Below are positions 34,731 to 43,420 of a stretch of DNA of 64,000 nucleotides, piece by piece; position 1 is the first letter of the stretch, and each line of letters starts with the position of its first letter. The position numbers and the translations under genes are program-made. The notes under the pieces are model-generated. The model was not told the DNA's origin. It was given only the letters and a program-made list of their open reading frames with translations, and did no database searches. The stretch is taken from positions 240,250 to 304,249 of the forward strand of contig JAFEGJ010000001.1 in assembly GCA_018240015.1 (NCBI GenBank). The letters run 5' to 3'. The stretch comes from Verrucomicrobiota bacterium. Its GTDB lineage: Bacteria > Chlamydiota > Chlamydiia > Chlamydiales > Rhabdochlamydiaceae.

Positions 34731-35189
34731 ATGCGCGCGATTCAATGGCTTAAGTCCCAATTCTTCCATATTCTTCCGGCCTTCATCTTTTTTTATGTCT
34801 CGTTTGCCCTGATCAATTTCACCGAAGGACTCATGATGAAAGATGCCGGGATGCAGGCGTTTGGATCGGTCGCTGTGCTTTTGGCGGCAGCCATCGTCGC
34901 AAAAGTCCTTCTTGCCATCGATTCCTTGCCTTTTCTCAATATCTTTCCGACAAGGCCTCTCATCTACAACGTCGTTTGGAAAACTCTTCTATACACTCTG
35001 GGAAGCCTGGGCGTGCGCCTTCTCAACCGCGTTTGGAACGACTATTTTGATGATACGATGCTGCATTGGAGAGAATTTTGGGCGATCCAGATTTGGTATT
35101 TGATGCTCTTTTCCGTTTTTGTGTCGGCAAGGGACCTAACGTATGAGATTGGACTGAAGAAAGTCCGTCAGATGTTCTTCGGCAAATAA
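34731..35189 (+). CDS. Membrane protein of unknown function
   Basis: A 152-aa protein with about four hydrophobic helices (residues about 12-30, 42-60, 80-97 and 118-135), with basic residues between them. It contains FNDYFDD-like acidic sequence (RVWNDYFDDTMLHWREFW) between helices three and four. No family is recognised. It is divergent from the 762-aa gene, with 104 bases between, and its end overlaps the convergent sirtuin-like gene by 22 bases. Confidence 0.75.
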   Translation: MRAIQWLKSQFFHILPAFIFFYVSFALINFTEGLMMKDAGMQAFGSVAVLLAAAIVAKVLLAIDSLPFLNIFPTRPLIYNVVWKTLLYTLGSLGVRLLNRVWNDYFDDTMLHWREFWAIQIWYLMLFSVFVSARDLTYEIGLKKVRQMFFGK

Positions 35190-36106
35190 AAAACGATTTC
35201 TTGGAGATCACCCGAGAGAAAATAATCGTCATCGCCTAAATACATCGGTTGCTTCAAATCAATCGCAATGATCTTTCCTTTAGGATGATGGTGTTTGTAC
35301 CATCCTAAAAATCCTTTGTCGTCTACGCTAAGACCGATGCAAACCACCGCATCGATATTTTCTACCCAAGAAGGATCTAATTGATCCGCGATGATGCGAT
35401 ACGGAAGGACTCCCGTCCATTCATGCAAATAATCGACATTTTCTGTCAGGATCGGCATCTTTTTTTTGTGCGCAAGTTCCGTAAGAGCTTTATGCGCCGG
35501 CGTGGGCAGGCTCTGAACGCACGACACATGGAATTTGCGCATAAATGAAGCTGCTTTTTCAGGGTCTTGGACAATTTTTTTCAGAGCACCTTCGCCTTTC
35601 TTTAAGCCGAGATTTTCTTCCAACTCTTTCATCATCGGCACCTGTGCGCCCGCAGAAATCCCCGCGCCTGTATAAAAAATGACGTTTTTCTCGCGGCATA
35701 TCTGCAGCAGCTCTTCTAAAGACAAAGGCTGGGGAGATGCTTTCTCAAACACACGCCTTTCAAAGACGGCGTAAGAAGTGGGCGCAGTTGCAGGTGCAAC
35801 AGATTTTCCATAAGAAAAAACAAAGGCAGATTTTTGTATCCCTTCGATGGTTCGTTCTTCTTCACGGAAAAGAGCTTTTTCTTCCAGTGTAAAACTAGCG
35901 GGAAGCTCGGTCAAGACGATTTCAAAAAAGAGATTTTCCTGGGAAGTTTCAAATTCAAAATATCCTCGCTCTTTGAGCGACCAGTGCATGCACAGAGTGC
36001 GACCCTTGGCCCCTTCAAGAATTTCAGTTTCTGTAATTGGTGAGGGCGGTAAAACAAAGGGATTTGCAAAAAGAAGAAGCGGAATATACAAGAACCAAAA
36101 CATCAC
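35168..36106 (-). CDS. Exported sirtuin-like (Sir2-fold) protein with altered active site
   Basis: A 312-aa protein. Residues 1-16 look like a signal peptide ([16 protein letters not shown]). About 110 residues with no recognised domain follow, then a Sir2-type Rossmann region: [16 protein letters not shown] (NAD-binding GAG-x-S), [14 protein letters not shown] (the T-x-N-x-D-x-L-H motif) and [11 protein letters not shown]. The catalytic His expected in the following E-L-H-G segment appears as RIIA, and no zinc-binding cysteine pairs are present. NAD binding is plausible; deacetylation is doubtful. It overlaps rpoD upstream by four bases (ATGA) and so is expressed with it. Confidence 0.78.
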   Translation of the reverse strand: MMFWFLYIPLLLFANPFVLPPSPITETEILEGAKGRTLCMHWSLKERGYFEFETSQENLFFEIVLTELPASFTLEEKALFREEERTIEGIQKSAFVFSYGKSVAPATAPTSYAVFERRVFEKASPQPLSLEELLQICREKNVIFYTGAGISAGAQVPMMKELEENLGLKKGEGALKKIVQDPEKAASFMRKFHVSCVQSLPTPAHKALTELAHKKKMPILTENVDYLHEWTGVLPYRIIADQLDPSWVENIDAVVCIGLSVDDKGFLGWYKHHHPKGKIIAIDLKQPMYLGDDDYFLSGDLQEIVFYLPKNI

Positions 36107-37767
36107 TCGCCTTCGAGAAGGTCGAGGAATGCTTGGAGCTGCTTTGAGCGCGTCGGATGGCGCATTTTGCGTAGCGCTTTGGCTTCGATTTGACGCACGC
36201 GCTCGCGCGTGACTTTAAACCTCAGGCCCACTTCTTCGAGCGTCTTAGGCTTACCATCGAGAAGGCCAAACCGCTCGATGAGAACTGTGCGTTCGCGATC
36301 GGTGAGGGTCGCGAGTACTTCGCCCATCTTGTCTTTGAGAATGGCATAACCGGTAGCTTCTGCAGGAGATTCTGTGGAGGTATCTTCGAGGAAGTCTCCA
36401 AATTGGCTCTCGCCGCCATCACCCACTTCAGCTTGCAGAGATATCGGATGCTGTGCAATTTTATAAATCTCGCGGACACGCTCCGGTGTCAGGCCAAGCT
36501 CGACGGCCAGTTCTTCTGGTGTCGGCTCGCGGCCGGTCTCCATCATCAATTTTTTCGCACCGCGTAGCACCTTGTTGATCGTCTCGATCATGTGTACAGG
36601 AATGCGGATCGTGCGGGCTTGGTCGGCAATCGCGCGGGTTACCGCTTGACGGATCCACCACGTCGCATAGGTAGAAAATTTGTAGCCACGTCGATACTCA
36701 AACTTCTCGACCGCCTTCATCAGACCCATATTTCCTTCTTGGATCAGGTCGAGAAACGATAGGCCGCGGTTCGTGTATTTCTTCGCAATCGAGATAACCA
36801 GACGCAGGTTCGACTCGACCATCTCGCGCTTCGCTTCTTGGCTCTTATCGAGCCAGCGCTGGAGCATGCGGACGTCTTTTTTGAATTCATCGAGCGTGCG
36901 GCCGGCAGCCATCTCGCGCTTGGCGAGTTTGCGTTGAACGGCGAGGAGTTTGGCAGCCGCGAATTTATTTTTCTCGGCTCTCGGGATGAGCTCTTGCATC
37001 TCTTTTTCGAGAGATAAAAATCGGTCGTAAGCCGTGAGAATGACCTCGCCAAAGTCTTCGATAATGTTGTGGCGCAGATGCATCTGACGCAGATATGCTT
37101 GCGTGCGGATACGGCACTTTTCGACGCTTTCGAGAATCTTGGCTTTGTCGGCTTTCTTGCCTTGCACATCACGAAGTTCTTGCTGGAGCTTCTCTAGAGC
37201 CTCATCTTCCAACTTCAGCAAGCTGCAAAGCTTAGGAAGAAGATTTAAGAAAAGAGGCTTATCTGCCACTTCTTTTTCAGAAATCACCTTGTCAAAACGC
37301 TCTTTTCCGGTGATCAGATATGTCGCAATCGAAATCGCTTCTCTTGTCGAGTAGCGGAAACGCATGATGATTTTTTCAACTTGGATCTGCGCCTTCTCAA
37401 TCCGCTTAGAAATCTCGACTTCCTCTTCGCGTGTCAGGAGGGGAACCGAGCCCATCTCTTTCAAATACATGCGCACAGGATCATCGGCAGAAGCTTCAGC
37501 GCGCTTGGGCAGCGCCTCCATCTCTTTAGCTTCTTTTTTGCGCTCTTTTTGACGCTCGACTTCGGCTTGATTGAGGACTTGGATGTCCATGCCGCTGAGG
37601 AAAATCAGCACCTGGTCGATTTGCTCGGGCGTGTCAAACGACATCGGCAGAATTTCGTTGATTTCCTCGTACGTGATGAAACCTTGCTCTTTGGCAAGGC
37701 TGACGAGTTCTTCAACCTTTTGCTGCTGCTGCTGATTGAAAATGTTGGAAAAATTTCCTTTACTCAT
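36103..37767 (-). CDS. rpoD: Primary sigma factor RpoD (sigma-66)
   Basis: A 554-aa housekeeping sigma factor. Region 1.2 is [20 protein letters not shown]. Region 2 has [20 protein letters not shown], then [20 protein letters not shown] and [20 protein letters not shown]. Region 3 has [11 protein letters not shown] and [19 protein letters not shown]. Region 4 has [20 protein letters not shown] and [20 protein letters not shown]. Length and layout fit chlamydial sigma-66 (CT615, recalled). It directs RNA polymerase to the -35/-10 promoters of most genes. It is divergent from the CoiA-like gene, 41 bases away. Confidence 0.97.
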   Translation of the reverse strand: MSKGNFSNIFNQQQQQKVEELVSLAKEQGFITYEEINEILPMSFDTPEQIDQVLIFLSGMDIQVLNQAEVERQKERKKEAKEMEALPKRAEASADDPVRMYLKEMGSVPLLTREEEVEISKRIEKAQIQVEKIIMRFRYSTREAISIATYLITGKERFDKVISEKEVADKPLFLNLLPKLCSLLKLEDEALEKLQQELRDVQGKKADKAKILESVEKCRIRTQAYLRQMHLRHNIIEDFGEVILTAYDRFLSLEKEMQELIPRAEKNKFAAAKLLAVQRKLAKREMAAGRTLDEFKKDVRMLQRWLDKSQEAKREMVESNLRLVISIAKKYTNRGLSFLDLIQEGNMGLMKAVEKFEYRRGYKFSTYATWWIRQAVTRAIADQARTIRIPVHMIETINKVLRGAKKLMMETGREPTPEELAVELGLTPERVREIYKIAQHPISLQAEVGDGGESQFGDFLEDTSTESPAEATGYAILKDKMGEVLATLTDRERTVLIERFGLLDGKPKTLEEVGLRFKVTRERVRQIEAKALRKMRHPTRSKQLQAFLDLLEGE

Positions 37768-37808
37768 GAGACTATCTGACTATCCGCTCTTAAATTGTTA
37801 ATGTCAAG

Positions 37809-38591
37809 ATGCAGCTGTACGCTCTGTTTCAAAATCAACCTACACTTGCTAGCCACGCTATCCGTGGCCGGGACTATATTTGCCCCGAGTGCCGCAGGGT
37901 TGTCCGTCTTCGAGGAGGTTTTAGTCGCCAGCGCCACTTCTACCACCTCAAAACTCAAGCCTCGTGCCGGCAGCATCTCAAAAGCATATCACATCTGCAG
38001 CTCCAACTCCACCTTAAATCGCTCATTCCGACCATCTCCCTCGAAAAACCCTTCCCCTCCATCGCTCGCATTGCGGATGCCGCCTGGGACGAAGCAAAGA
38101 TAATATTTGAGGTTCAGTGCTCCCCAATATCGCTAGAAGAAGCTCAAAAAAGAACCGCAGACTACCAATCCCTGGGCTGGCGCGTCGTCTGGCTCCTCCA
38201 CGACCAACGCTATAATAAAAGAAATTTATCTCCCGTCGAACTCCATCTTCGATCCGCCGGCGCTTACTATTTTTCTCGCCTACACATCTACGACCAGTTC
38301 GATATCATCCATCAAACCCGGCGCCTCCACCGAGGGCCCAAGCTTTCTGTGACTGTGAGAGAACCTCTTCCCGTTCCCGTTATTTCCCATCCGCCGATGG
38401 CCCTCAAAATCCGGAATTGGAAGCTCTCTTTCCGCGGCGATCTCTTCGATCGCCTCAGTCGCGCTGAAAATACACGCGCCTTTCGTCGCCAAGAACGCCT
38501 TATTCGTCGTCGGCGTTGGCTACGAAGACTGGCCCGCGGCTACTTGACGATCCTTCACGCTCTCCTAGCCGTGTATGCAACTAAAAAATAG
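37809..38591 (+). CDS. CoiA-like competence/nuclease family protein
   Basis: A 260-aa protein. The N-terminus has a zinc-ribbon-like YICPECRRVVRLRGG with RQRHFYHL, as in CoiA proteins. A nuclease-fold strand pattern follows: AKIIFEVQCSPISLEEAQKR and YQSLGWRVVWLLHDQ, where E and Q of EVQ match the restriction-like core. The C-terminus is extremely Arg-rich (RRQERLIRRRRWLRRLARG) with a hydrophobic tail. CoiA is needed for natural transformation in Gram-positive bacteria; here a role in DNA uptake or recombination is inference. The ribosome site is weak. Confidence 0.8.
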   Translation: MQLYALFQNQPTLASHAIRGRDYICPECRRVVRLRGGFSRQRHFYHLKTQASCRQHLKSISHLQLQLHLKSLIPTISLEKPFPSIARIADAAWDEAKIIFEVQCSPISLEEAQKRTADYQSLGWRVVWLLHDQRYNKRNLSPVELHLRSAGAYYFSRLHIYDQFDIIHQTRRLHRGPKLSVTVREPLPVPVISHPPMALKIRNWKLSFRGDLFDRLSRAENTRAFRRQERLIRRRRWLRRLARGYLTILHALLAVYATKK

Positions 38592-38986
38592 AAATAGCCC
38601 ATGACCCCTAGAGCTACAAACGAGTAAAATATTTGCTTTAATGGAAATTTTTTTTCTAAAACCGCCAGATGAGGTTTTTGGGGGTTGGTCCAAAACTCCA
38701 TCGTTTTACCCTCAAGAGCCCTAGCCGCCTTATCCGCAGAAGGGCGATTTAAATGATAGGGCTTGCCCATGAGACAAGTTTTGTTTTGAATATAAGCTTT
38801 TAATTCAAATTTTGACTTCCCGCGCTCTATCACTTCAACATGCTCTACTTTAGCACTCATAGGCGTATTTAAACTCCAATAGAGCCACAGGTCCTGAAAA
38901 GCTCCCCAGGCAAGCCAGACAAAGATGACACCGGGAATGATAGGAAGATACTTGATCATAAACGCTTCTATGGGATAATATAACAT
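38555..38986 (-). CDS. Membrane protein, DUF3592-like
   Basis: A 143-aa protein (134 from an alternative start at 38959). Helices near residues 12-30 and 120-138 flank a soluble beta-rich part with VEVIERGKSKFELKAYIQNK and GKTMEFWTNPQKPHLAVLE, the pattern of DUF3592 proteins. The function is unknown. It overlaps the convergent CoiA-like gene by 37 bases and is divergent from rpsT. Confidence 0.7.
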   Translation of the reverse strand: MLYYPIEAFMIKYLPIIPGVIFVWLAWGAFQDLWLYWSLNTPMSAKVEHVEVIERGKSKFELKAYIQNKTCLMGKPYHLNRPSADKAARALEGKTMEFWTNPQKPHLAVLEKKFPLKQIFYSFVALGVMGYFYFLVAYTARRA

Positions 38987-39008
38987 CTCAACTTAAAAAC
39001 GGATACAT

Positions 39009-39311
39009 ATGGCAGAAGAAGCAAAAGCACCCGCAGCAAAAGAAAAGAAGAAAAACGGTAAAATTTCCTCCGCAAAAAAGCGCGACCTCCAAAGCAAGAA
39101 ACGTCAAGAATGGAATAGCAGCTTTAACGCGAGCGTGCGCACAGCCATCCGTTCTTTTGAAATGTCTCTAACGAAGGGCGATAAAGCTGATTCGATGAAA
39201 CGTCTCGACGCTGTCTATAGCTTAATGGACAGAGGCGTGAAGACTAATCGCTTCAAGCTGAATAAAGCAGCGAGAACGAAGTCTCGCTTGGCGACTCGTC
39301 TTCCAGCTTAA
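39009..39311 (+). CDS. rpsT: 30S ribosomal protein S20
   Basis: A 100-aa basic protein. KISSAKKRDLQSKKRQEWNS, SVRTAIRSFEMSLTKGDK and GVKTNRFKLNKAARTKSRLA match S20, which binds 16S rRNA early in assembly. The first 18 residues form an Ala/Lys/Glu extension not found in E. coli S20. C. trachomatis CT617 lies near rpoD in the same way (recalled). A terminator-like hairpin follows. Confidence 0.95.
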   Translation: MAEEAKAPAAKEKKKNGKISSAKKRDLQSKKRQEWNSSFNASVRTAIRSFEMSLTKGDKADSMKRLDAVYSLMDRGVKTNRFKLNKAARTKSRLATRLPA

Positions 39312-39331
39312 TTTCTTAGAAAATTATAAGT

Positions 39332-39354
39332 CAGGATGGTTAATTACCATCCTG
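39332..39354 (+). terminator. Terminator-like hairpin after rpsT
   Basis: CAGGATGGT and ACCATCCTG form a perfect 9-bp stem with loop TAATT, 21 bases after the rpsT stop. No long T-run follows on the plus strand, so it may also act bidirectionally or protect the mRNA end. Confidence 0.55.
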
Positions 39355-39437
39355 CACCTAATTTAGAAAATACGAATTACTATCAAAAGTTCAGTTATTG
39401 ACAGCTTCCACAGTCTGTGGATGAGGACTGTCTTCTT

Positions 39438-40661
39438 CTATTTGCGCCAGAAAAAGACCCAACTCCCAACGTAAGCTAACGCTCTCCAAAGGAGCGAAGA
39501 TTGTTTTTCAAGCTTAATTTGTGAAAATACAGGAATATGATCGGATGGATTAGATGTAAGATCCCAATGAACATTCTTATTCCAATTTTGATCAGAAAGT
39601 TTAGGAAAGTATTGGAGTTTTTGGCATTTATCTTGTTCTGAAGGCTCAAACTCTTTTGGATTAGATGTTTTGGGCTTTCTTTCTGAAGAGGGTCCTTTAG
39701 CATCCAAAAAGCAAGAGAGAAAAATAGACTTAATTTTATCGAAAGCTGTTTTGGAACGACCCCGATTATCGACGGTATTCAAAAAAATGAAGTCAGGGGA
39801 TACCATGCTGTTTGATTTAACATTACATTGGGAAGGGGCTTCATCGAGAGCCCATCCTACCAAATCAAAACCCTCTTTCCGCAGATGTTCCATACGGGCT
39901 TGAGCAATGGGCGTTAGGTATGTTGCATTAAAGTCTCCCATCACAATGACGTGAACGCGACCCTTTAGACTTTGGCATAGCTGAGGAATGTGGTCGGTAA
40001 TACACTTGATCATACCGTTTCCGACTCCTGCCATTTCGCTTCCTAAAGTACTTGGAGTGTTTTGAAAGACTTCTTGAGATATGGTGAGATAATCGAGAGA
40101 AGGGAGGTGCACATTGATTCCTATGACTTGCTCTCCTGTTTCTTTGTGAATGGCGCTAAAAGCCGCTATCGATTGATCACCTTCAGCATCCACTTTAATA
40201 TCTGCGGGGTTTTTTGTTTTAATTTTAAAAGAGATATCTCGAATATCTTTAAAAACTTTTTTAGAAACCGCCGTAGCTGTGTCGCACGAAGTTTGCAATG
40301 AAGAGCCAGTAGAAAGAGCAGGATTATCTAATATCCCACAAAATGAATAACCTTGCTCCTTTAAGAAGTGAACAATAGGTCTATCTCCGCTTTTGCCCCC
40401 ATACGTTTCTTTGTCTAATTGACCCACTTTCCCATCCGCCAAGCGCACTCCCACTTCTTGCAGAGCAAAAATGGCAGGAAGTGTGTTTTTTCGGAGTTGT
40501 TCAACAGCCTTTAGTTCAGCATTCCATTGAATATCTTCAGGGTTTTGATCCTCGAAGGGGTTCGTCCTTCCTTTAAAAGCATAGGTTACTGTTCCTGAAT
40601 AATCTGCGGGTGTACAGCTGATGTTCCAAGTTCCTACTGCAAATGAATTCGGTATAGCCAT
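39438..40661 (-). CDS. Endonuclease/exonuclease/phosphatase-fold protein with C-terminal hydrophobic segment
   Basis: A 407-aa protein of the EEP superfamily (DNase I, inositol phosphatase, sphingomyelinase). The core motifs are TWNISC at the N-terminus, FALQEVG with the metal-binding Glu, VIGINVHLPS, VHVIVMGDFNATY, SPDFIFL and the final SDHIPVF with the catalytic His. Between the fifth and sixth motifs lies an 80-residue Lys/Ser/Pro-rich insertion. The C-terminus ends in an amphipathic or membrane helix (SLLWRALAYVGSWVFFWRK). There is no signal peptide. A secreted, membrane-targeted enzyme acting on host lipid or nucleic acid is one reading; the substrate cannot be told from the sequence. 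Confidence 0.85.
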   Translation of the reverse strand: MAIPNSFAVGTWNISCTPADYSGTVTYAFKGRTNPFEDQNPEDIQWNAELKAVEQLRKNTLPAIFALQEVGVRLADGKVGQLDKETYGGKSGDRPIVHFLKEQGYSFCGILDNPALSTGSSLQTSCDTATAVSKKVFKDIRDISFKIKTKNPADIKVDAEGDQSIAAFSAIHKETGEQVIGINVHLPSLDYLTISQEVFQNTPSTLGSEMAGVGNGMIKCITDHIPQLCQSLKGRVHVIVMGDFNATYLTPIAQARMEHLRKEGFDLVGWALDEAPSQCNVKSNSMVSPDFIFLNTVDNRGRSKTAFDKIKSIFLSCFLDAKGPSSERKPKTSNPKEFEPSEQDKCQKLQYFPKLSDQNWNKNVHWDLTSNPSDHIPVFSQIKLEKQSSLLWRALAYVGSWVFFWRK

Positions 40662-40745
40662 ATTTCCCCAATTTTTTGAAAAAGAGTATTGGAAGACTAC
40701 ATTTTTTGCACTAAAGAAAATCTATGTTTTTATAAAAATGAAAAA

Positions 40746-42125
40746 TTACGACTTACGAGTAAAAAGCGCTAATTTTTTACAGATCGCATCCTCGATCTGG
40801 CATTTGTAAGGCTCGCTCGGTCCCACGAAACCATTCTGCAAAATGACCAGCGATAACACTTCGTTGTCTCTTGTCACCACGTAGCCAACAAGTCCTGAGA
40901 TTCCCATCATGCTGCCTGTTTTAGCGCGAACACGCGATGCAATGGATTGCATCCGGTTTTTGAGCGTTCCATCGACGCCTGAAATCGGCAGAGAGGAAAT
41001 CACCTCGTCAGAGAATTTAAAATCGCGGTAAAGCCAGCCGAGTAGATGAGAAAAGTTGTGCGGCGATAGAAGGTCGTAGCGGGAGAGGCCCGAACCATCG
41101 AGGATAATGAGATCGCTGGGATCGAGCGCGACTTCGCGGCGTAAAAACTCACGCACGGCCATCGACCCTTTTTGCCATGAACCTGGGGCATTTAAGAACG
41201 TAGCACCGATGCGTTTGAAAAATGTATCGGCGTACATGTTATCGGAGCTTTTCATCATCGGATACAGAAGCTGACTGAGAGTTTCAGAGCGATGTGTGAC
41301 AAGGAGCTGGGCGGACGCAGGCGTTTTTAAGAGAATGACACTACCACGCACAGCAATGCCTGCTTCCTGCAGAAGATATTTCAGCACCTCACCTGTATAG
41401 AGAGCGGGGTGGAGAACAGGAATGCGGTATCGCTGTAATGGGAATTTCAGGGGTAGTTCGCCGGTCACCCTGACAGAAAAAGGATTGGAGAGGCGATCGA
41501 CTTTGAAGGTGTTTTGTGTGCCCGTCACGGCCTCCACATCGAGAGGAACAGAGATCGGCGGATCGACGACGATGGAGGGAGGAAGTCCTTCTTGTTTCGC
41601 AGGAGTTACGTAGAAAGAAATCGAGCTATGGTCGACGGTTAGACCATCGCTGGGCGAGTTCCAAAAATCGGGAGGCTCATCCCACATCCAACCGGGACCT
41701 TGCCAGAAGGGATCGAAGACAAAGTTGTCGACAAAGACATTCTGTACATCGAAGGATCCCTGAATTTTGAGATCGCGGATCATCTTGCGCAGGTCGTCTT
41801 GAGAAAGCGACGGATCGCCCGAGCCTTGGAGATAGAGGCTACCGCCCTCATCACGGTAGAGTTTGGTTTCAAAGCGGTAATCAACACCGAGAATGCTCGT
41901 GGCAGCGGCAGCGGTAAAGAGTTTGAGGGTACTGGCTGGGATAAAGAGTTGATCGGTATTTTTTTTGTAGAGCACTTCGCGGGTTTTCATCGAGATGACT
42001 TCGATACCAACATGGACGTTAGGATCGACTGACGTAATGATGCTGTCGATGGAACCGCGTAAGTCCGTCAACGCTGTGGCTGACAGATAGCTCCAGACAA
42101 AGAGGATACTAATGAACTTATTCAT
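40746..42125 (-). CDS. dacB: D-alanyl-D-alanine carboxypeptidase/endopeptidase, S13 family (PBP4-like)
   Basis: A 459-aa penicillin-binding protein with a signal peptide (MNKFISILFVWSYLSATALT). All three active-site motifs are present: PASTLKLFTAAAA (S-x-x-K), SSDNMYAD (S-x-N) and VRAKTGSMMG (K-T-G). An inserted region between the first two motifs is typical of PBP4/DacB. It trims or opens cross-links of peptidoglycan in the periplasm. It is the last gene of the rec run, overlapping recD by four bases, an unusual partner. Confidence 0.93.
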   Translation of the reverse strand: MNKFISILFVWSYLSATALTDLRGSIDSIITSVDPNVHVGIEVISMKTREVLYKKNTDQLFIPASTLKLFTAAAATSILGVDYRFETKLYRDEGGSLYLQGSGDPSLSQDDLRKMIRDLKIQGSFDVQNVFVDNFVFDPFWQGPGWMWDEPPDFWNSPSDGLTVDHSSISFYVTPAKQEGLPPSIVVDPPISVPLDVEAVTGTQNTFKVDRLSNPFSVRVTGELPLKFPLQRYRIPVLHPALYTGEVLKYLLQEAGIAVRGSVILLKTPASAQLLVTHRSETLSQLLYPMMKSSDNMYADTFFKRIGATFLNAPGSWQKGSMAVREFLRREVALDPSDLIILDGSGLSRYDLLSPHNFSHLLGWLYRDFKFSDEVISSLPISGVDGTLKNRMQSIASRVRAKTGSMMGISGLVGYVVTRDNEVLSLVILQNGFVGPSEPYKCQIEDAICKKLALFTRKS

Positions 42126-43420
42126 CTATTTTGTAATCTGGCACGAAGTCCCGATATTTTTCTAGAGTGAGTAAGAATTGTCTGCCGAATCACTTCGGCA
42201 TCACCACTAATCGTCACACTGCGCCGAGCTCTTGTGATGGCCGTGTAGAGAACTTCTCTTCCAAAAACTTCGGAGCCAGGTGGTACTAAAACGGCGACAT
42301 GGTCAAACTCACTGCCTTGGCTTTTGTGCACGGAAAGCGCAAAAGCATACTCATACGGTGGAAGAGCATCGGCATTGAAAATACGTCCATCGGAGAACCG
42401 AGCGTAAAGCGGCTTTACATTGTTTCTTATGAGAACCCCTGTCTCTCCATTATACAGTCCTTTGTCGTAGTCTGTGCGGGTGATCAGAATGGGGATCTCG
42501 GCTTCTTCATTTTGCCCCAGACGCCCCATAACCCGGGCCGCCATTTGGTGATTGAGGGCGCTGACGCCCTCCGTTCCTTTGCGAAGACACGAGAGAATCG
42601 TGGTGTTTTCGGAAGGCTCAAACGGTGTCAGAGCGGCAAGAACAGGTTCGGGATCGCCCCGGCGAACAGCATCGGCAAGACTCAAGATCTGAGCTTGGTC
42701 GCTCCGGAAACAATGAGTCAGGCGGGCTGTAGGAAGGATATTTTCGAGATCGGCGAAGATGCTGCCGGAGCCCACTGAGGGCAGCTGATCTGCATCGCCA
42801 AGAAAAACAATGCGCGTGCCTCTTCGAATCGATGAGAGAAGAAAGGCAAAAAGTGAGAGGTCAATCATCGAAGATTCATCGATGATGAGAAGATCGGCTT
42901 TTAAATAAGAGCCTTCGCGCACAAGATCGCGCGCTGAGCGAATGCCCAGTACGGAATGGAGGGTGCCACACAGCGCATCAGTGCGAACGGATTGGAGACG
43001 GGCGGCGGCTTTACCGGTAGGAGCGGCGAGGACGGTGCGACCAGTTACTGCTTTAGCAAGAGAGCGCGCAACGTGGGTTTTGCCGGTGCCGGGTCCACCG
43101 GTGATCAGAGAAATGGGATGGGAAAGAGCAAGCTCGAGAGCCTTTTGCTGCTCCTCTGATAGATCGGAAGAGGAGGCGGAAAGGGAAGGAAGGGGCATTT
43201 GGAGGCGGGAAAGGTGGTCGATGATGCGCGTTTCTAAGATCCAATGACGTTTGGGATAAAGGTACGGGCCCCAGCGGTGCAGAAGTGGGTGGTTTGCGGC
43301 GGCATCCGATTCGATGCAGACATGCCCTTCTTGCAAAGCTGTCAGAAGAGCACTGCTTGCGTCGGGCTCTAGCTCAGCGAGGCTCGAAAGAATAGACGGC
43401 AGGTCCTCTAACGAAGACAT
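42122..43420 (-). CDS. recD: Exodeoxyribonuclease V alpha chain RecD
   Basis: A 432-aa SF1B helicase. Motif I is LITGGPGTGKTHVARSLAKA, motif II is LLIIDESSMID, motif III VFLGDADQLPSVGSG, motif V ALSVHKSQGSEFDHVAVL and motif VI EVLYTAITRARRSV. It is shorter than E. coli RecD (608 aa), lacking much of the N-terminal domain. It is the 5'-3' motor of RecBCD. The start overlaps recB by 47 bases. Confidence 0.92.
   Translation of the reverse strand: MSSLEDLPSILSSLAELEPDASSALLTALQEGHVCIESDAAANHPLLHRWGPYLYPKRHWILETRIIDHLSRLQMPLPSLSASSSDLSEEQQKALELALSHPISLITGGPGTGKTHVARSLAKAVTGRTVLAAPTGKAAARLQSVRTDALCGTLHSVLGIRSARDLVREGSYLKADLLIIDESSMIDLSLFAFLLSSIRRGTRIVFLGDADQLPSVGSGSIFADLENILPTARLTHCFRSDQAQILSLADAVRRGDPEPVLAALTPFEPSENTTILSCLRKGTEGVSALNHQMAARVMGRLGQNEEAEIPILITRTDYDKGLYNGETGVLIRNNVKPLYARFSDGRIFNADALPPYEYAFALSVHKSQGSEFDHVAVLVPPGSEVFGREVLYTAITRARRSVTISGDAEVIRQTILTHSRKISGLRARLQNR

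Noticed and set aside
37381-37779. Antisense 132-codon ORF over rpoD
   Set aside because: Its sequence is Leu-rich shadow coding opposite a conserved sigma factor.
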